A program made the position numbers and the translations under genes. 64,000 nt of DNA from Williamsia sp. 1135 (lineage in GTDB: Bacteria > Actinomycetota > Actinomycetes > Mycobacteriales > Mycobacteriaceae). Location of the stretch: the NCBI RefSeq assembly GCF_002095395.1, contig NZ_MJEI01000106.1, positions 186,001-250,000 of the forward strand, read 5' to 3'. Positions 9,368 through 21,414 of the stretch are shown here, piece after piece (the stretch's first letter is position 1; every line of letters begins with the position of its first letter). The notes under the pieces are model-generated. The model was given only the letters and a program-made list of their open reading frames with translations. It did no database searches and was not told where the DNA came from.

Positions 9368-10222
9368 TCAGATCTTGCGGGTGGTGCAGATCTTCCAGTC
9401 CCCTAAACGGTTTTCCATCTCGAATGTATATCGGTTGGTCTCGAGCGCGGACTGGTCGGCCGGGTTGACGAAGGTCAACGAGACGGTGGCCTCGGCCGAA
9501 TCGCCGGTGACCTCGATACCTGTCACGGAGTTCAGTTTCATCCCGGCGGTGTCACTGTTGTCGGTCTGGATCTCTCGCACCGTGGCCTGCTCGGCGCCAC
9601 AGGTCACGGAGATCGCTGTGTCCCAGTCGCGGTCGGTGAACGCGGTCGTGTAGGTCCGGATGGCGGTCTCGACCTCCTCCTCGGCCTGCGCCACGGACGA
9701 CTGCGACGACGTCGTCGTCACCGATGAGGTGGGGTCGGCTCTGGTGTCGGAGGAATCGTCGCCGCCGAGAACCACGAACAGCACCACGGCGAGCACGATG
9801 ACGACCACGGCAGCCGCCGCGATCCCGATGATCCATGGCGTCTTGTTCGACTTACCGCCGCCCGGAGGTGGTCCATAACCACCAGGGCCACCCGGCCCAC
9901 CGGGAGGCGGATTGTTCCCGTACTGCTGATAACCGGCCGGATACTGGCCGGTCTGTCCCTGCTGCGGGTAGTCGGAGGTCGGCGGGTACTGCGGCTGCGG
10001 CTGATTGCCCCAGTCGGGGGCGCCGCCGGGCTGGCCGCTCCAGGTCGGCTCGGATGCGGACTGGCCACCCCAGGTCGGCTCCGACGGAGGTTGGCCACCC
10101 CAATTCGGCTGGTTCGGCGTTCCGCCCCAGGGCTGCTGTGAACCATCGCCCGGTCCCTGGCCCCACTGGGGATCGCCCTGGTTGTCGCCGGATCCGTAGG
10201 GACCTTGTGGTGGTTGCGTCAT
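9368..10222 (-). CDS. Secreted NTF2-like protein with Pro/Gln/Trp-rich N-terminus (WxxC paralogue 2)
   Basis: 284 aa from ATG 10222, with GGAGG 6 nt upstream. The first 120 residues are low complexity (repeated EPTWGGQ-like units, then GPGGPGGYGPPPGGG). A membrane helix follows at about 128-152 (IIGIAAAAVVVIVLAVVLFVVL), then an external NTF2-like domain with VTCGAEQ and a terminal WKIC. The two cysteines match those of its downstream and upstream paralogues. It is likely cotranscribed with the gene ending at 8494. Pro-rich tails on membrane anchors are common among actinobacterial divisome and wall-associated proteins, but no role is claimed. Confidence 0.75.
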   Translation of the reverse strand: MTQPPQGPYGSGDNQGDPQWGQGPGDGSQQPWGGTPNQPNWGGQPPSEPTWGGQSASEPTWSGQPGGAPDWGNQPQPQYPPTSDYPQQGQTGQYPAGYQQYGNNPPPGGPGGPGGYGPPPGGGKSNKTPWIIGIAAAAVVVIVLAVVLFVVLGGDDSSDTRADPTSSVTTTSSQSSVAQAEEEVETAIRTYTTAFTDRDWDTAISVTCGAEQATVREIQTDNSDTAGMKLNSVTGIEVTGDSAEATVSLTFVNPADQSALETNRYTFEMENRLGDWKICTTRKI

Positions 10223-10422
10223 GAGGGACCTCCGGCGAGAACGTGAGCGATGGACCACTGCTCGGGGCGAGTGTGAATAGCGTTTGGGCAGCGGTGCTTT
10301 GCTGCTGATGGAACCTTACTGGGCGCTTCGGACAGCCAACAACACCGTCGAAATCAGACACAAACACTGATGCTGACATGTGATGTTCATGCCCGTCACC
10401 CGGCCGGTGAGGGGCGCGGCGA

Positions 10423-10905
10423 TCAGACGTGGAGCAGATCAGCCGACTCATTGCCCGGATCGCACATCTGCCAGCCGGTTTCGCCCTTTCGGAACATGCT
10501 GACCGTATCCGGCCGCAACTCGATCGCGGCGAGGTCGGCGCCGGTGAACTCCACCTGGACACGGGCCGTCGCCAGCGTCGAACCGATGCGCTGAATGTCG
10601 GTTATCCGGGCGACACGCAGTATCCGATTGCCGGTGCGGGGGCCGAGGGCCTCGACGATCAGACCGGCGACCTCGCCCTGCTGGCGGCAGTACGTCAGTT
10701 GCAAGGCGGCGGCGTCGCGAGCGTTCAGAGCGTCGATCTGCTGCTCGACCACGGTCCGGATCTGGGTGGCGTCGTCGGCCGGATCGGATCGGATGGTCAG
10801 CGCGAACCAGACCAGCGCGAGATTGGCCACCAGTACCGCGATGGACAGGACAACGGTCTGCCGGACCGGAACGTGGTGAACCGGGTGCAGCATGAAGTGA
10901 CTCAT
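10423..10905 (-). CDS. Membrane-anchored NTF2-like protein without Pro-rich tail (WxxC paralogue 3)
   Basis: 160 aa from ATG 10905 (GGGAGG upstream). A short N-terminus precedes one membrane helix (about 17-38, VVLSIAVLVANLALVWFAL), then an external domain of about 110 residues containing LTYCRQQ and a terminal WQMC. These cysteines align with those of the two genes downstream on the same strand, so it appears to be the minimal form of the same family. It lies 200 nt upstream of its paralogue and 135 nt downstream of tmk. Function unknown. Confidence 0.68.
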   Translation of the reverse strand: MSHFMLHPVHHVPVRQTVVLSIAVLVANLALVWFALTIRSDPADDATQIRTVVEQQIDALNARDAAALQLTYCRQQGEVAGLIVEALGPRTGNRILRVARITDIQRIGSTLATARVQVEFTGADLAAIELRPDTVSMFRKGETGWQMCDPGNESADLLHV

Positions 10906-11040
10906 CGGCCGACCTCCCATCGGACCGGCGGTCGTGGCCGGTCCAACGCGTGCGTCGTGTGTGACGCTAGTTGCCGACAGGGGAGGGCCGGCGCACATAA
11001 CGGTGGCCGTCGCTGAGTCTTGACCAGGTCGTTACCGCGG

Positions 11041-11676
11041 TCAGATGGCGATGAGTCGATCCGCGAGGTCCGGGTCGGGTTCGGTGCCCAGGCGTGACCA
11101 CGGAGACATCCATCCGCGTTCGGCGAGGTCGCGGTAGACGATGCCGGTTCGCTCCTGCAGGTCATGGTCGCGCTCGTAGTGGTCGCGGGTGCGGGAGGCG
11201 TCGTTCTCGGCGCGCGACTGTGCGCGTCCGATCGCGACATCGGTCGGTACGTCCAGCAACAGATGGTGATCGGGGACCGGTAAACCGAAACGTTCGAACT
11301 CGAGGGTCGAGACCCAGTTCACGACCTCACCGTCCGCGTCCTGTCCCAGTCGGGCGGCGCTGTAGGCGGCATTCGAGGCGACGTAGCGGTCCAGGATCAC
11401 CGCGTCGTTGGCGGACAACAACTTCCGGAGCTCGGCGTCGGCGTCCCTACGGTCGAGTGCGAAGAGCAGTGCCATGGCGTGAACGCTCGAGCGCAGGTCG
11501 CCGTGCTGTCCGTGCAGTGCCTCGGCGGCGATGTCCGCGGTGACCGACTCGGAGTAACGCGGAAAGGTGAGCGTCGCGATTCGGTAACCCTCTGTGGCCC
11601 AACGGTTCACGAGCCCGGTCACCAACGTGTGCTTGCCCGCTCCGTCCACACCTTCGACTGCAATCAATACGCCCAC
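11041..11676 (-). CDS. tmk: Thymidylate kinase
   Basis: 211 aa; phosphorylates dTMP to dTDP. The P-loop reads GVDGAGKHT at residues 9-17 (M. tuberculosis TMK has GVDGAGKRT), followed by FPRY and the DRY motif (ILDRYVASNAAYSAARL) typical of the mycobacterial enzyme. Start at ATG 11676. In M. tuberculosis tmk (Rv3247c) is codirectional with sahH and mtrA; here it lies on the opposite strand and is divergent from mtrA, so the local arrangement has been inverted. Confidence 0.95.
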   Translation of the reverse strand: MGVLIAVEGVDGAGKHTLVTGLVNRWATEGYRIATLTFPRYSESVTADIAAEALHGQHGDLRSSVHAMALLFALDRRDADAELRKLLSANDAVILDRYVASNAAYSAARLGQDADGEVVNWVSTLEFERFGLPVPDHHLLLDVPTDVAIGRAQSRAENDASRTRDHYERDHDLQERTGIVYRDLAERGWMSPWSRLGTEPDPDLADRLIAI

Positions 11677-11779
11677 ATTCGAAGGGTAACCGCGTCTGGT
11701 GGATAACAGCCGCAGCCGAGCCGCTCCGCGGTCGGCGCGTCAGCCACAATTAATCACGATTCGGTGACACCATGAGCCC

Positions 11780-12457
11780 ATGAAACCCAGGATCCTGGTT
11801 GTCGACGATGATGCTGCATTGGCGGAGATGCTCACCATCGTGTTGCGCGGAGAGGGCTTCGAGCCCTTCGTGGTGGGCGACGGCACCCAGGCACTGACCG
11901 CGGTCCGCGAGATCCGTCCTGATCTGGTGTTGCTCGATCTGATGCTGCCCGGGATGAACGGGATCGACGTGTGCCGGGTGCTGCGTGCTGACTCCGGTGT
12001 ACCGATCGTGATGCTCACCGCCAAGTCCGACACCGTGGACGTCGTGCTGGGTCTGGAGTCGGGTGCCGACGACTACATGATCAAGCCCTTCAAACCGAAG
12101 GAACTGGTCGCCAGGGTCCGGGCGCGTCTGCGTCGCACCGAGGACGAGCCCGCGGAGTTGCTGTCCATCGGACCGGTCGAGATCGACGTCCCCGCGCACA
12201 AGGTCGTCCGCGAGGGGGTGCCCATCTCGCTCACCCCGCTCGAGTTCGATCTGTTGGTCGCACTTGCCCGCAAGCCGCGGCAGGTCTTCACCCGCGACGT
12301 GCTACTGGAACAGGTCTGGGGTTACCGGCATCCGGCCGACACTAGGCTGGTCAACGTGCACGTACAGCGCCTGCGGGCCAAAGTAGAAAACGATCCGGAA
12401 AACCCTGAAGTGGTTCTCACGGTGAGGGGGGTCGGCTACAAGGCCGGACCACCGTGA
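11780..12457 (+). CDS. mtrA: Response regulator MtrA
   Basis: 225 aa OmpR-family regulator. The receiver domain has the acidic pocket DDD (9-11), phospho-acceptor Asp53 ([11 protein letters not shown]) and the conserved Lys in IKPF; the C-terminal winged helix contains the usual RVRARLRR and [21 protein letters not shown] segments. MtrA is essential in mycobacteria and controls replication-linked cell division and wall hydrolase genes. It overlaps mtrB by 4 nt (GTGA) and starts the mtrA-mtrB-lpqB operon; the 103-nt gap to divergent tmk must hold both promoters. Confidence 0.98.
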   Translation: MKPRILVVDDDAALAEMLTIVLRGEGFEPFVVGDGTQALTAVREIRPDLVLLDLMLPGMNGIDVCRVLRADSGVPIVMLTAKSDTVDVVLGLESGADDYMIKPFKPKELVARVRARLRRTEDEPAELLSIGPVEIDVPAHKVVREGVPISLTPLEFDLLVALARKPRQVFTRDVLLEQVWGYRHPADTRLVNVHVQRLRAKVENDPENPEVVLTVRGVGYKAGPP

Positions 12458-14097
12458 TCGGACGCCCTCGGCGTCGTATCAATGGCACGTTCGGGCCATC
12501 GATGCGGCGAGTGGGCTCGGTCGGGAGAGCAGTCGGGCAGCTGTGGCGTCGTTCGCTCCAGCTGCGCGTGGTGGTGTCCACCCTCGTGCTGTCCTTCGTC
12601 GTGTTGGTGATCCTCGCCTTCGTGCTGACCAGCCAGATCACCGACCGCCTACTCGACCTCAAACTGCAGGCCGCCACCGAAGAGCTCGAGCGCACCCGGG
12701 TGACCGTCGAACGCGACCTCTCGGGCGCGGACGGCAACACTTCTCTGACGAACAGATTGCGGCAAACCCGCTCGATCCTGACCGACCGCGATGTCGATTC
12801 AGGCGACACCTCCGGTGTGGTCGGTACCTTCGACACAGTGTTGCTCGCACCTGGATCCGGCCCCGCAGGACCAACAGGCGTGGGTCCGATCGGTGAGATC
12901 CCCGAGAATCTGCGGCAGATGGTGCAGGGCGGCCAGATCGCCTATCGCTACTCCTCGGTGACCGGCTCCGGCGGAGCCCAGAGTCCGGCCCTGATCATCG
13001 GGACCCCGACGAACTCCGACATCCCGGGGCTGGAGTTGTACCTGGTGTTCCCGCTGACCAACGAAGAGAACACAGTGTCGCTGGTGCGCGGCACGATCTT
13101 CACCGGTGGTCTGGTCTTGCTCGGTCTGCTGGCCGCGATCGCCATCCTCGTCTCGCGGCAGGTGGTCATACCGGTGCGGTCGGCCTCGAGGATCGCGGTG
13201 AGATTCGCCGACGGCCGGCTCAAGGAACGCATGCCGGTGCGCGGTGAGGACGACATGGCCAGACTCGCCATGTCGTTCAACGACATGGCCGAGAGCCTGT
13301 CGAAACAGATCACCCACCTCGAGGAGTTCGGCGGTCTGCAGAGGCAGTTCACCTCCGATGTCTCCCATGAGCTGCGTACCCCGCTGACCACGGTGAGAAT
13401 GGCTGCGGACGTGCTGTTCGAGAGTCGCGAGGACCTCGAACCGGTGCTCAAACGTTCGGTCGAGTTGCTCGACATGGAACTCGACCGATTCGAGACCCTG
13501 CTGGGCGAATTGCTCGAGATCTCGCGCCACGATGCCGGTGTCGCTGAACTCGCCGCAGACAGGCTGAACATGACCATCCCGATCGACGCGGCGGTCAAGA
13601 CAGTGCGGCACCTCGCGGACGAGACCGACACCGAGTTGATCCTGGACCTGCCGGCCGAGCCGGTGATCGCCGAGATCGATCCGCGCCGCGTGGAGCGGAT
13701 CCTGCGAAATCTGCTCGCCAACGCCATCGACCACGGGGAGCAGCAGCCCGTCACGCTGACGATGCGCACCGACGGCGACGCGGTGGCGGTCACCGTCCGT
13801 GACCGGGGTATCGGACTGCGACCGGGCGAGGAGAAGTTGGTGTTCAACCGGTTCTGGCGGTCGGATCCATCGCGGTTCCGCCGCTCGGGTGGAACCGGAC
13901 TCGGTCTGGCGATCAGCGTCGAAGACGCCCGCCTGCATCAGGGTCGGCTCGAGGCCTGGGGCGAACCCGGCAAGGGTGCCTGTTTCCGGCTGACGCTGCC
14001 GCTGGTCCGTGGCCACAAGGTGCTCGGCAGTCCGTTGCCGCTCAAACCTCCGGGCCGGGGCAGGACCGCGCGAGATCAGGGGCAGGGCAATGGCTGA
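12454..14097 (+). CDS. mtrB: Sensor histidine kinase MtrB
   Basis: 547 aa. Two membrane helices (about 32-54 and 212-233) flank an external sensor domain. A HAMP domain follows, then the dimerisation/phosphotransfer helix with His305 ([11 protein letters not shown]) and the ATPase domain with N (LLANAIDHG), G1 (DRGIGL) and G2 (GGTGLGL) boxes. His305 coincides with the position known for M. tuberculosis MtrB. GTG at 12454 overlaps the mtrA stop, and the end overlaps lpqB by 8 nt. Confidence 0.97.
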   Translation: MIGRPRRRINGTFGPSMRRVGSVGRAVGQLWRRSLQLRVVVSTLVLSFVVLVILAFVLTSQITDRLLDLKLQAATEELERTRVTVERDLSGADGNTSLTNRLRQTRSILTDRDVDSGDTSGVVGTFDTVLLAPGSGPAGPTGVGPIGEIPENLRQMVQGGQIAYRYSSVTGSGGAQSPALIIGTPTNSDIPGLELYLVFPLTNEENTVSLVRGTIFTGGLVLLGLLAAIAILVSRQVVIPVRSASRIAVRFADGRLKERMPVRGEDDMARLAMSFNDMAESLSKQITHLEEFGGLQRQFTSDVSHELRTPLTTVRMAADVLFESREDLEPVLKRSVELLDMELDRFETLLGELLEISRHDAGVAELAADRLNMTIPIDAAVKTVRHLADETDTELILDLPAEPVIAEIDPRRVERILRNLLANAIDHGEQQPVTLTMRTDGDAVAVTVRDRGIGLRPGEEKLVFNRFWRSDPSRFRRSGGTGLGLAISVEDARLHQGRLEAWGEPGKGACFRLTLPLVRGHKVLGSPLPLKPPGRGRTARDQGQGNG

Positions 14098-15856
14098 GCG
14101 ACGGTTTGGCCTGGCCCGTCGCCCCATCGCGTTGCTGGTCGGCATCGTTGCGATGGCGTTGCTGTCGGCGTGTGTGTCGATCCCGAACAACTCGAGTCCG
14201 CAGCCTCTCGGATCCCTCGAACGGCATCAGCCGACCCGCAATGTTCCGACCCCGCGCCCCGGGATGGACCCCGAGACACTGGTCCGCGACTTCCTGAAAG
14301 CCTCGGTGCAACCCGGTTCGGGCCACTTGGCAGCGCGGCAGTTCCTCACCCAGGACGCCTCGAACTCCTGGGACGACCAGGGCGGGGCCCTGTTGCTCGA
14401 CGAGATCAATGTGCTCAGCGACGACCGGACCGATGACACGATCACCGTGCGGGTCAACGGCGAGAACACCGGCGAACTGCAACCGAGCGGGCAACTCATC
14501 CCCAGCTCCGGACGTATCGAGACGCGGTTGTCGCTGCGCCGCGTCGACGGCCAGTGGCGAATTGACGGGCCGCTGCCGGTCGGGGTGATGATGGACCGCG
14601 AACAGTTCGAGGCCTCCTACCGCCCGCACGTTCTCTACTACCCGAGCACCGACGACGAGCATCTCGTCGCAGATCCGCGCTGGCTGTACGCCGGGGCCGA
14701 CCAGCTCTCCGACCAGCTGATCGGGTTGCTCATCGCGGGGCCGGTCGAGGATCTGCGTGGCGCGGTGACCAATGAGTTCCCGGCCAGGTCGTCGCTGCAC
14801 GGTTCGATCGAGTCGTTGCCCTCAGGGGGCATCCGACTCGATCTCGCCGGGCTCAACGGACTCGGCGATGCCGACCGCAACCGGCTTGCTGCTCAGATCA
14901 TCTGGACGTTGAGCGACTCCGACATCTCAGGTCCCTACGTGATCGACGCCGATGGAGCCCCGCTCAACGAACGCCGTGCCGCCGGGTGGCAGACCCGCGA
15001 CGTCGAATCACTCGACCCGAGCCCGTCGGCGGGGCCGCTGGGGCTGCACATCGTGCGCGGCGGATCCCTGCAGGCCGTCGCGGACAACACCGTCGCGCCG
15101 GTGCCCGGACCGTTGGGTTCGACCAAGAGTCTGCTGGCCGCCGACATCTCCGCCGATGCAGGCCGCGTTGCCGCCGTCTCGCAGAACGTCGCGCCCGGGC
15201 CCGCTCCGCGACTGTCCCTGGCGATCGGCGACTACGGCGCAGACATGACACCGGTACTCGAAGGCGAGACGATCACCCGCCCGTCGTTCGCCGGCGACAG
15301 CCGGACCGTCTGGGTCGTGGTCGACGAGAATCGGGTCACCCAGGTGACGGAGAGTCCGGACGCCGGCCAGGTGACCGAGGCCGAAGTGGATTCGACCGCG
15401 ATCCGGTCGGTGGCCCAGGGAGCGATCACCGAGTTGCAGATCTCGCAGGACGGCGCCCGGGCGGCGATGATCGTGGGCGGCCAGGTCGTCCTGGCGATCG
15501 TCGAGCGACGCGCGGACAACAGGCTGGTGCTCTCCAACCCTCGTGGCGCTGCTGCACTCAACATCGCGGGCGCGGTGTCCCTCGACTGGCTGAGCAGCGA
15601 GACCCTGGTCATCGCCCGCAACGCGGCGGACGGTCCGGTGGTGCAACTGCGTATCGACGGGACGCCGCCGGGGGCGCTGCCGAGTGGCAATCTCACCCCG
15701 CCGGTCACGTCTGTGGTCGCCGGGCAGTCGACGATCTACGCTGCTGACAGTCGTGGGGTGCTGCGTCTGGGCAGTACCAACGACGAACCGGACCAGTACT
15801 GGAGCGAGATCACCCCGACGATGGGGTCGAACGCGATACCTGTTCTGCCGCATTAG
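14090..15856 (+). CDS. lpqB: Lipoprotein LpqB, MtrB accessory protein
   Basis: 588 aa. The signal peptide ends in the lipobox LLSAC with Cys28 as the lipidation site. A GerMN (sporulation/germination) domain occupies roughly residues 110-280, and a beta-propeller-like LpqB C-terminal domain follows. In mycobacteria LpqB binds the outside part of MtrB and modulates MtrA phosphorylation. ATG at 14090 lies within the last codons of mtrB, an 8-nt overlap that supports coupled translation. Confidence 0.95.
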   Translation: MAERRFGLARRPIALLVGIVAMALLSACVSIPNNSSPQPLGSLERHQPTRNVPTPRPGMDPETLVRDFLKASVQPGSGHLAARQFLTQDASNSWDDQGGALLLDEINVLSDDRTDDTITVRVNGENTGELQPSGQLIPSSGRIETRLSLRRVDGQWRIDGPLPVGVMMDREQFEASYRPHVLYYPSTDDEHLVADPRWLYAGADQLSDQLIGLLIAGPVEDLRGAVTNEFPARSSLHGSIESLPSGGIRLDLAGLNGLGDADRNRLAAQIIWTLSDSDISGPYVIDADGAPLNERRAAGWQTRDVESLDPSPSAGPLGLHIVRGGSLQAVADNTVAPVPGPLGSTKSLLAADISADAGRVAAVSQNVAPGPAPRLSLAIGDYGADMTPVLEGETITRPSFAGDSRTVWVVVDENRVTQVTESPDAGQVTEAEVDSTAIRSVAQGAITELQISQDGARAAMIVGGQVVLAIVERRADNRLVLSNPRGAAALNIAGAVSLDWLSSETLVIARNAADGPVVQLRIDGTPPGALPSGNLTPPVTSVVAGQSTIYAADSRGVLRLGSTNDEPDQYWSEITPTMGSNAIPVLPH

Positions 15857-15978
15857 ATTCGACGTTTCACCTCGCGCGGGGGCCTCGGCCCTGTGGATGG
15901 CGCGGTGACCTGTGGACAACCCGCCGCGACACCCGGCTGCGTGCTGGCCGTGGTCTTCATCGAGGTGATGATGGGCGG

Positions 15979-16668
15979 ATGCGTGCGCACAACGCCGCTG
16001 CCCGGATCGCCGGCGCCGTGGTGGACCTGGTGATCCCGACGGTGTGCGGGGGATGCGGGGCGCCGGGCACGCGGTGGTGCCCACGATGCGCCCTCGTGTT
16101 CGCCGACGCCCCGATCGAGCTGCGGACCAGCGTGATGCTGCCGGTCCCCGCCTACGCGCTGGGCCGATACACCACAGCGCGCAGACGAGCGATCCTCGAG
16201 TTGAAAGAGCACGGGCGCACCGATCTCGTCGACCCGATCGGGCTCGCGCTGGCGACCGCCCTGCGGACGCTGGACCGGTGGTCGCAGTTGCCGAGGTCGG
16301 CGCGCCTTGTCCTCGTCCCCGCACCGACCCGATGGTGGGCCGCGCGCCGCCGGGGCGGGGACCCTGTCACCGCGCTCGCGGCGGCGGCGGCCAAGGAACT
16401 CGGGTCCGGGGTCTGTGTGATGCCCACGTTGTTCACGTCGTCCTGGGCGCGGGATTCGGCAGGTCTGTCGGCGCCTGAGCGTGGTGAGAACCTGTCCGGT
16501 GCCGTCCGGTTGCGACGGGGTGCCGATCTCTCGGCGTTCGGCGGGGGAGTCGCCGTCGTGCTGGTCGACGACGTGCTCACGACCGGCAGCACCGCCGCAC
16601 ACTCGATCGAGGTCTTGCGACGAGCCGGGATCGAGGTGCACCTCGTCCTCGTGGTGGCCGCCGCGTAA
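15979..16668 (+). CDS. ComF-family phosphoribosyltransferase-like protein
   Basis: 229 aa. Two CxxC pairs near the N-terminus (CGGCGAPGTRWCPRC) form a zinc site, and the C-terminus carries the PRPP-binding motif VVLVDDVLTTGST. Such proteins resemble ComFC/GntX and are linked to DNA uptake or nucleotide recycling, but their substrate is generally unknown. It corresponds to Rv3242c, between lpqB and the hibernation-factor gene, as in M. tuberculosis. Confidence 0.88.
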   Translation: MRAHNAAARIAGAVVDLVIPTVCGGCGAPGTRWCPRCALVFADAPIELRTSVMLPVPAYALGRYTTARRRAILELKEHGRTDLVDPIGLALATALRTLDRWSQLPRSARLVLVPAPTRWWAARRRGGDPVTALAAAAAKELGSGVCVMPTLFTSSWARDSAGLSAPERGENLSGAVRLRRGADLSAFGGGVAVVLVDDVLTTGSTAAHSIEVLRRAGIEVHLVLVVAAA

Positions 16669-16953
16669 GGAGCCGAAAGTGCCGAAATTATTGGTAGGCA
16701 TAGCCATTGGTACAGACCGGCTGGCGCGGTGGCCTGTTGCGTCCCGGTTCGACGCGTAAGTGAACATGCGTTGCCGAAATTGTGGCGAACACCTGCCCGG
16801 CAGACTAACGTCGGGGGTGCACTCTCAGATGCCAGAGGTCAGATCACCCACCGGGTGACGTGGGGAGGTGAGGCCCAACTCTCAGACCGGTATGTGGCCG
16901 AGTGCGGTCGCGGTATCGGAAGTCCTGTTCACCAACCCAGGAGGTACGCCGCA

Positions 16954-17712
16954 GTGACGACAAGTGTCGGCAAGAATGCCGTTTCAGCCAACAATGTCAG
17001 CCCCGATCCGGGTTCAGACCCGACGACCAGCGCCGATCCCTTCGACCCGGGCATATATGTCCGATCCGACTCAGACGAACTGTCCCGACCCGACGCCGAA
17101 GTGCAGGTCAGCGGCCGGAACGTCGAGATCCCCGAACATTTCCGAATCCACGTGATGGACAAGCTCTCACGCGTCGAACGCTTCGACCCGTCGATCTTCC
17201 GATTCGACGTCGAGCTCCACCACGAAAAGAACCGCAGACAGTCGAAGGTCTGTCAGCGCCTCGAGATCACCGCTGTGGGTAAGGGCCCGGTGGTGCGAGG
17301 CGAAGCGTGCGCCGAGAACTTCTACGCCGCGCTCGACGCGGCCCTGAACAAGCTGCAGTCCCGACTCCGCCGGACCAAGGACCGCCGCAAGGTCCACCAC
17401 GGCTTGCGTACCCCGATCTCGGTGGCGGAGGCCACCGCCGCGGCCGACCCGATCCTCAATGGCGAGGCCTTCAAGCAGACGGACTCCGCAGACGACGACC
17501 GCTGGGCCGATCACATTCCCGAGGCCGCGGGTCCGGGACAGATCGTGCGCATCAAAGAGCATGAGGCGATCCCGATGACCGTCGACGATGCGTTGTACGA
17601 AATGGAACTGGTCGGTCACGACTTCTTTCTGTTCCATGACAAGGAAACCGACAAACCATCCGTCGTCTACCGTCGGCACGCCTTCGACTACGGACTGATC
17701 CGCCTCGCCTAG
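16954..17712 (+). CDS. hpf: Ribosome hibernation promoting factor, long form
   Basis: 252 aa from GTG 16954, chosen because AGGAGG (16939-16944) precedes it. After a 45-residue disordered lead comes the YfiA/RaiA fold (VQVSGRNVEIPEHFRIHVMDKL to about residue 145) and a C-terminal dimerisation domain (IKEHEAIPMTVDDALYEMEL..DFFLFHDKETDKPSVVYRR). Long HPF dimerises 70S ribosomes into inactive 100S or, in mycobacteria, stabilises 70S. It matches Rv3241c in order beside secA1. The 285-nt gap upstream contains no gene I can support and should hold its promoter. Confidence 0.95.
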   Translation: MTTSVGKNAVSANNVSPDPGSDPTTSADPFDPGIYVRSDSDELSRPDAEVQVSGRNVEIPEHFRIHVMDKLSRVERFDPSIFRFDVELHHEKNRRQSKVCQRLEITAVGKGPVVRGEACAENFYAALDAALNKLQSRLRRTKDRRKVHHGLRTPISVAEATAAADPILNGEAFKQTDSADDDRWADHIPEAAGPGQIVRIKEHEAIPMTVDDALYEMELVGHDFFLFHDKETDKPSVVYRRHAFDYGLIRLA

Positions 17713-17841
17713 CGGCTCAGCGCGGGGTTGATCGGCCTCGCTGGGCCACCCCTGCCACGAGCGTGGCTACCATGGAGTCCGACCTGCGGGGATCTGTAGG
17801 TCGGATTTCGTGTGTAGTCGATCGGATTGAGGATAAAACCA

Positions 17842-20661
<2,820 letters not shown>

Positions 20662-20698
20662 CGCTCGCAGGAAACGCTGACGATCTGAGTTCGTGGGG

Positions 20699-20747
20699 AA
20701 CCCGGGTGCCGTAGTACACGTCGTACTGCTGGTACCCGGGTTTTCTT
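20699..20747 (+). terminator. Rho-independent terminator after secA1
   Basis: AACCCGGGTGCC (20699-20710) pairs with GGTACCCGGGTT (20731-20742) with one mismatch, the loop adds the pairing TAC/GTA, and a T-rich tail (TTTTCTT) follows. It marks the end of the secA1 transcript. Confidence 0.8.
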
Positions 20748-20798
20748 GGTACCGGGCCGGCGATGCCGGTCGGTGTCGCGAACTCGCCGGGGGGCGTA

Positions 20799-21335
20799 AT
20801 GACTTCAGCTCGCAGTGCCCAGATGACCTATATCGACCAGCCGCCCGAGCGCCTGCGGGTGATTCCGGTGCCGCGGTACGAGCCCGAGGCCCGCGAATCG
20901 GCTTCGCGGTTCCGAGAGCCTCTGAGGGCGCCCACCCGGCAACCGACCGCGCCGCCGCGTCCGGAGGCCGTGAACGTCGAGATACGGCAGTTCGCCACCG
21001 GAGCAATCAAATTGGTGCTGGAGGTCATGGATCGAAGGCGACCGATCGGGCAGTTGGGCAGGGTGGCCCTGCCACACATCGCGGATCAGTTCCGAGTGCT
21101 GTTGGCCTCGGGAAGTGCTACCAGGGCGCCGGCGACCTCCACCCTGTTGCGGTTGCACAGCCAGAGTTCCCGGCCGGACGCCGCGGAGATCACCGTGGTC
21201 TATCGCCGCGGGGAGCGCGTGCACGCCATGGGCGCGCGGGTGGAGAGGCGTTTGATCACGATGCCCGCTGCCACGCCGACCGCACCCCGACGCAAACAGT
21301 GGCGCTGGATGCTGGTCGCGATCACCGTCGGGTGA
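20799..21335 (+). CDS. Rv3235-family (DUF6459) conserved protein
   Basis: 178 aa; ATG 20799 follows a GGGGGG run. The N-terminal 55 residues are Pro/Arg-rich and probably disordered. The C-terminal part (about 60-165: FATGAIKLVLEVMDRRRPIGQL...RVHAMGARVERR) is the conserved domain found next to secA in many actinobacteria. Molecular role unknown. The genomic link to SecA suggests an accessory role in export or envelope function, but nothing in the sequence proves this. Confidence 0.7.
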   Translation: MTSARSAQMTYIDQPPERLRVIPVPRYEPEARESASRFREPLRAPTRQPTAPPRPEAVNVEIRQFATGAIKLVLEVMDRRRPIGQLGRVALPHIADQFRVLLASGSATRAPATSTLLRLHSQSSRPDAAEITVVYRRGERVHAMGARVERRLITMPAATPTAPRRKQWRWMLVAITVG

Positions 21336-21414
21336 ATCGCGCTGCCGTGGGTGACCTCGCCACGCCCTTGCCGTGACTGCGCCCGCAACTCACCCGGCGG
21401 CTACGATTGCCGAT

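Noticed and set aside
12799-14190. A 463-codon minus-strand frame over mtrB
   Set aside because: It is antisense to a clear histidine kinase, His/Arg/Gly-rich and without a ribosome-binding site or family resemblance.
16669-16953. Extension of the HPF gene upstream to 16729
   Set aside because: The added residues are Arg- and Cys-rich with no HPF similarity, and AGGAGG at 16939-16944 marks GTG 16954.
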